A stretch of 35,012 nt of DNA. Source: an uncultured Pseudanabaenaceae cyanobacterium (lineage in GTDB: Bacteria > Cyanobacteriota > Cyanobacteriia > PCC-9006 > JAAUQQ01). A program made the position numbers and the translations under genes. Where the stretch lies: positions 1 through 35,012 of the forward strand of contig CALLAT010000078.1 of the NCBI GenBank assembly GCA_938002085.1, read 5' to 3'. The notes under the pieces were generated by a model. That model made no database searches, was not told the DNA's origin, and saw only the letters and a list, made by a program, of their open reading frames with translations. Shown here one piece after another: positions 31,694 through 35,012 of the stretch (position 1 is the first letter of the stretch; every line of letters starts with the position of its first letter).

Positions 31694-34549
31694 TTAGTCC
31701 AAAGGGGTGATCACGCCGTGACTGCCATCTATGCGAACTCGCTGGCCTGTTTTCAGCCGTTGGCTGGCCTGGGTAATATCCATGACTGCGGGAATGCCAT
31801 ATTCCCTTGCGACGATCGCCCCATGGGACAACCGCCCCCCCGCCTCTGCAATGATGCCCACAGCCTGGCTTAGCAATGGAGCCCAGCCAGAGTCGGTATA
31901 GGGCACCACCAGAATTGTCTGGGGCGGCAAGGTTGAAGCATCTTGGAAACGCCGCAGCACTCGAATCGTTCCTTCAACTTCGCCAGCGCTGGCACCAATG
32001 CCTTTCAAAGAACTGGAATTATCAATCGGGGTGAGGTCTGCCTGGGGCAGCGGCGGGCTGTTGCCGTAGACCAAGGGCTGGACGGTTAGAGCTTCATGGG
32101 TGGTGAATTGCGATCGCCGCTCCGCAATCAGCTCAGCCCAATCCCCATGCTCCCCTCGCTCCACCTGAGCTTGCAGCTCCTCCAGTTTCAAAAAGAAAAT
32201 CTCATCCGCATCTGCCAAAAAGCCATCAGCTTGCCATCGCTTCGCCAGCGCCATCAGGCTCCAACGCAGCTCCGCCAAGAGGCGGCTGTAAACCTCCGTG
32301 ACCCGGCCCTTCAACGTAATTCGCCCCTGGACTCGCTTTGCCTTTCCACGAGATCGCACCACAGCCTTAGGCGTTTGCTGAGCATCCTCCGTGGCCTGCA
32401 ATTGACCCAGCAAAGCCTGCACCATGCTGGGCTCCTCCCGCCAAGTCGGGACCGAAATATCCGTCCCAACCTCGCTGAGATAGCCATACTCCAACAAAAA
32501 TTCGTCTAGCCCAGGCTCACCGCCACTCGATGCCAGCTCCCGCAACGCCGCCAGCGAAGCGATTTCGGGCAGCGCGGAGTAATCCAGTTCTGCCTCATCC
32601 GGCTTCCAAAGCCCTTGCCGCACTGCCGCGCTCAGCGGGGCCATAATGCTGAAATAAGTCGCCCGTTCCAATGCCGCTAGCACCTCCTGAACCCGCTGCC
32701 AAAGCGCCTGGGGCTCCAGCAGTTCTGCGGGATGAGCCGCCAATTGACTCAACAGCGGCTGAAACATGCGCCGCTGCTCCTTCGCAAAATCCTTCTCCAG
32801 GGACAGCTCACGCTGGGCCAATCGCCACAGCCCCGGCAAGCTCCGCAGCGTTGAGGCAATGGGCGGCTTGGAGAACTTCGCCCCCCGCGTCAAAAATTCC
32901 AGGCTTTCCGGTGGCAACCCCATACGCAGGAAGATCTCGCCCAGCAGCGTCGCACTGAAATAAGCATGGGAATGTTGCAGCTCTGCCGTCTGGCTAAAGT
33001 CCAGATCTGCTGCGCGATCGCCCAAAACCAGCGTAAAAATCTCCCCCCAAACCCCACAGGTCAGTGGCTGATTCACCGACCAAGTCAAAGGTCGAATCGC
33101 ACCTGGAATAACTTCCGCCGCAATCTTTCGCGTCCACAGCGGCAGCATCGTCGTCACCGGGCGAGCCTGGAGCAGCCAAAGCTTCTCGCCGTCATAGGTC
33201 CATTCAATATCCTGGGGAATGCCATGGGCGCGAGCCTCCAGATGGCGAACTAAATAGACAACCTGCTCAATCACAGCGGTTGGCACCTGGCCAATCGCAT
33301 CCGCCTCAGCCTTGAGCGAAACGGTCACGCTCTTAGGCAAACGCCAACCCTCGGGCTCTTCCAGATTCCAATCTTCAATATCCGAAAGCCAGGCGCGGTA
33401 TTGCTCCGGCGTATGTTCTCCCGAGACCACATCACTGGCGGGACCGGCGATCGCCTCCACCACCACCACCCCAGGCTCCTGCCCCACCGGATCACGACTA
33501 AACGCCACCCCGGAATAAATGCCCAGAATCTGTCGCTGCACCACCACCGCCATGGCTTCCTCAGCCATGCCGCGATCCTGGCGATATTGGCGAGCGGCCA
33601 CACGATTGTAAGAAGCGAAGCAGCGGGCGATCGCCTCCATCACCTGCTGGCGATCCGTCAAATTCAAAAGGCTCAGATACTGGCCCGCCGCAGAAGCCTG
33701 GGCCGAATCCTCACCCACCGCCGAGGAACGCACTACCCAAGGATGAGAGGGTTCGGGGTCCACTTCTTCTACTAAAGCCACTGGGTCATCCCCCGGCGGC
33801 AACACCCAACCCAGCGGCACGGGATAGCCCTGGGATTTCAGCATTGCCAGGGTTGCAGCTTTATTGCCAACTTTATTGGGGTCTAGGGGTTTGGTTAGGG
33901 GGATAAGGGCGCGATCGCCCCGAAATAGCTTAAACATCCCCTTCGAGCCACCTTGAGCCTTTTGCTGGGGCAAATCCAAATCGTCAGGCATTTTCTGAGA
34001 AATCCAATAGAGCAACCCCGCCAAACAAACCGCCGCCAAACCATGAGCTTCATCCATCGGCTGACGCAACCAAACAATCATGGCCATCAGCACCAAGCTC
34101 ACCGTCCGCCCCTGCTTCTGCTGGCGAAAAATCGTAAAACTGATGCCGCTGAGCACAAACACTAGCGCCGCTGCAACCCAGTCATGGGCCACCACGCCCC
34201 AAACCGCATTGGTCATGCCCGCGCCCTGGCCAGCCCAAAAGCGACCCATCACCAGACCGATCAGCGCAATCAACTCCCACTCCGATCCTCCAACTGAGCT
34301 AGGCGCGAAAAACGCCCTAGCCAAGAGCACCGCAGCAATCCCTTTGCCAGCCTCAATCAAAACCGCAGGCACTCCAACCTTCGGCCCGCCGTGGTAGAAC
34401 GCCGCCGATACACCAATATTGCCCGTACCAATTTGCTCCAACCGCTTGCCCGTCAGGGCCTGCACCAGCCAGCATGTCAGCGGCAGCGCACCCAGCAACG
34501 GTGTCACAACAAAAATCAGAAAAACGCCCCCAACTTCAGCCAGGGTCAT
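31694..34549 (-). CDS. PlsY-like membrane domain fused to a rifampicin-phosphotransferase-like enzyme
   Basis: This is a 951-residue protein. Residues about 1-185 are a multi-span membrane domain like PlsY glycerol-3-phosphate acyltransferase (LLGALPLTCWLVQALTGK, GTGNIGVSA at 41-49), but the catalytic motifs are degraded: SGNxGAxN lost its last Asn and GGKGVAT is replaced by GAGMTNA at about 109-115. Residues about 212-475 are a pyruvate-phosphate-dikinase-type ATP-grasp domain (VGNKAATLAML, WVVRSSAVGEDSAQASAAGQY, DIEWTYDGEKLWLLQARPVTT). About 476-845 is a long helical domain. Residues about 850-951 are a phosphohistidine swivel domain with AEAGGRLSHGAIVAREYGIPAV, His at about 909. This ATP-middle-His order is that of rifampicin phosphotransferase, not of PEP synthase. 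Start ATG 34549 has GAGGA upstream. It follows psbA on the same strand after a terminator. Confidence 0.88.
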   Translation of the reverse strand: MTLAEVGGVFLIFVVTPLLGALPLTCWLVQALTGKRLEQIGTGNIGVSAAFYHGGPKVGVPAVLIEAGKGIAAVLLARAFFAPSSVGGSEWELIALIGLVMGRFWAGQGAGMTNAVWGVVAHDWVAAALVFVLSGISFTIFRQQKQGRTVSLVLMAMIVWLRQPMDEAHGLAAVCLAGLLYWISQKMPDDLDLPQQKAQGGSKGMFKLFRGDRALIPLTKPLDPNKVGNKAATLAMLKSQGYPVPLGWVLPPGDDPVALVEEVDPEPSHPWVVRSSAVGEDSAQASAAGQYLSLLNLTDRQQVMEAIARCFASYNRVAARQYRQDRGMAEEAMAVVVQRQILGIYSGVAFSRDPVGQEPGVVVVEAIAGPASDVVSGEHTPEQYRAWLSDIEDWNLEEPEGWRLPKSVTVSLKAEADAIGQVPTAVIEQVVYLVRHLEARAHGIPQDIEWTYDGEKLWLLQARPVTTMLPLWTRKIAAEVIPGAIRPLTWSVNQPLTCGVWGEIFTLVLGDRAADLDFSQTAELQHSHAYFSATLLGEIFLRMGLPPESLEFLTRGAKFSKPPIASTLRSLPGLWRLAQRELSLEKDFAKEQRRMFQPLLSQLAAHPAELLEPQALWQRVQEVLAALERATYFSIMAPLSAAVRQGLWKPDEAELDYSALPEIASLAALRELASSGGEPGLDEFLLEYGYLSEVGTDISVPTWREEPSMVQALLGQLQATEDAQQTPKAVVRSRGKAKRVQGRITLKGRVTEVYSRLLAELRWSLMALAKRWQADGFLADADEIFFLKLEELQAQVERGEHGDWAELIAERRSQFTTHEALTVQPLVYGNSPPLPQADLTPIDNSSSLKGIGASAGEVEGTIRVLRRFQDASTLPPQTILVVPYTDSGWAPLLSQAVGIIAEAGGRLSHGAIVAREYGIPAVMDITQASQRLKTGQRVRIDGSHGVITPLD

Positions 34550-34774
34550 TGCATTATTCCTCTACTGATTCCTTGCCCAGACTGTGATTTCACAAGTCTC
34601 TTCAAACAGAACACCAAGCAGTGACACCTAAAACGCACAAAAAGCTGACTGCGACACCGCATCAGCTCCTTCATTCTCATCAATATTTTGGAATGGAACG
34701 CGATCGCCCCCGCAATCCGCACCAACCTGAAACCCTTCGCAACCAACCGTAACGCCAAGCGTCAGAACCAATCG

Positions 34775-34814
34775 CAAAAAGCGGCGGCCCCCGCTTTCGC
34801 AGGAGCCGCCGCTT
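34775..34814 (-). terminator. psbA terminator (leftward)
   Basis: AAGCGGCGGC (34779-34788) pairs with GCCGCCGCTT (34805-34814). On the minus strand the stem is followed by TTTTTGCG. It lies 38 bases past the psbA stop. The 34550-34852 spacer otherwise holds only the promoter region of the fusion gene. Confidence 0.88.
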
Positions 34815-34852
34815 CTCAAACCTTATTCAAGGACTGAATCTCACTGGGAGAT

Positions 34853-35012
34853 TTAGCCGTTGATTGCAGGAGCAGTCAGTGCAACAGGTGCAGACTCACC
34901 AGCAGCCAGGTCGAGGGGGAAGTTGTGAGCGTTACGCTCATGCATTACTTCCATACCCAAGTTGGCGCGGTTCAACACATCAGCCCAGGTGCTGACCACA
35001 CGACCCTGAGAG
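34853..35012 (-). CDS. psbA: Photosystem II reaction-centre protein D1, C-terminal part
   Basis: The last 52 residues of D1, cut by the window edge; D1 binds the P680 chlorophylls, QB and most of the oxygen-evolving Mn4CaO5 cluster. The segment reads [18 protein letters not shown], then [32 protein letters not shown]. His, Glu, His, Asp and Ala of [13 protein letters not shown] are the known cluster ligands (His332, Glu333, His337, Asp342, Ala344). The last 16 residues ([16 protein letters not shown]) are the extension removed by CtpA after Ala344. TAA is at 34853-34855. The high-light or low-light form cannot be told because the residue-130 region is outside. A strong terminator follows. Confidence 0.97.
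   Translation of the reverse strand, partial: SQGRVVSTWADVLNRANLGMEVMHERNAHNFPLDLAAGESAPVALTAPAING

Noticed and set aside
1..35012. tRNA genes, CRISPR arrays and intact transposons
   Set aside because: I looked for tRNA T-loop patterns, regularly spaced repeats and transposase motifs and found none. A tRNA scan would be needed for certainty.

Overview
The window is chromosomal DNA from a cyanobacterium. The evidence is the 52-residue C-terminus of photosystem II D1 (psbA) at the right edge, an acyl-lipid delta-9 desaturase, a monoglucosyldiacylglycerol synthase of the MgdA type, a Gun4 tetrapyrrole regulator, an EGY1-like site-2 protease, a lumenal pentapeptide protein and several cyanobacteria-restricted unknown families (DUF3082, DUF3110). 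HIP1-type GCGATCGC octamers, typical of many cyanobacterial genomes, are scattered through both genes and spacers. I cannot name the genus from sequence alone. I saw no tRNA, rRNA, CRISPR array, intact transposase or prophage gene.

Layout, left to right. 1-480: end of an unrecognised small acidic protein. 480-3630: desC and a divergent TetR-type regulator with an unusual integrase-like C-terminal half; their shared promoter region holds a cluster of related operator-like sites. 3630-5470: a periplasmic amino-acid-type binding protein and a lumenal pentapeptide protein. 5750-11440: housekeeping genes (YraN-like nuclease, rsmA, ispE, a DUF3082 membrane protein, a SpoIID-domain protein) plus one unknown on the other strand. 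11640-18070: mgdA, a GH57 glycosidase, a PD-(D/E)XK-like protein, a Ppx/GppA phosphatase and glycogen synthase glgA, so lipid glycosylation and glycogen/polyphosphate metabolism lie side by side. 18170-22270: a leftward set of site-2 protease, murQ, DUF3110 and gun4. 22700-24710: a LuxR-type response regulator divergent from a histidine-phosphotransfer protein. 25260-28510: an unknown protein, mnmH (tRNA 2-selenouridine synthase) and a DMT exporter whose 3' ends overlap, and a DUF4278-like protein. 28510-29290: a long spacer with a terminator-like hairpin and no nearby rightward gene. 29290-35012: an SbmA/BacA-like ABC exporter, a large fusion protein and psbA, all leftward.

The most unusual items are: (1) a 951-residue protein joining a degenerate PlsY-like membrane domain to a three-part phosphotransferase arranged like rifampicin phosphotransferase; (2) the TetR protein carrying a C-terminal half that resembles a catalytically dead tyrosine recombinase; (3) a 104-bp dispersed element present twice in opposite orientation, 92 of 104 positions identical with no gaps, starting with a stem-loop; (4) the operator-like site cluster between desC and the TetR gene; and (5) a possible small RNA or attenuator at about 28662-28714. 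Functions of (1) to (5) are inferred and untested.
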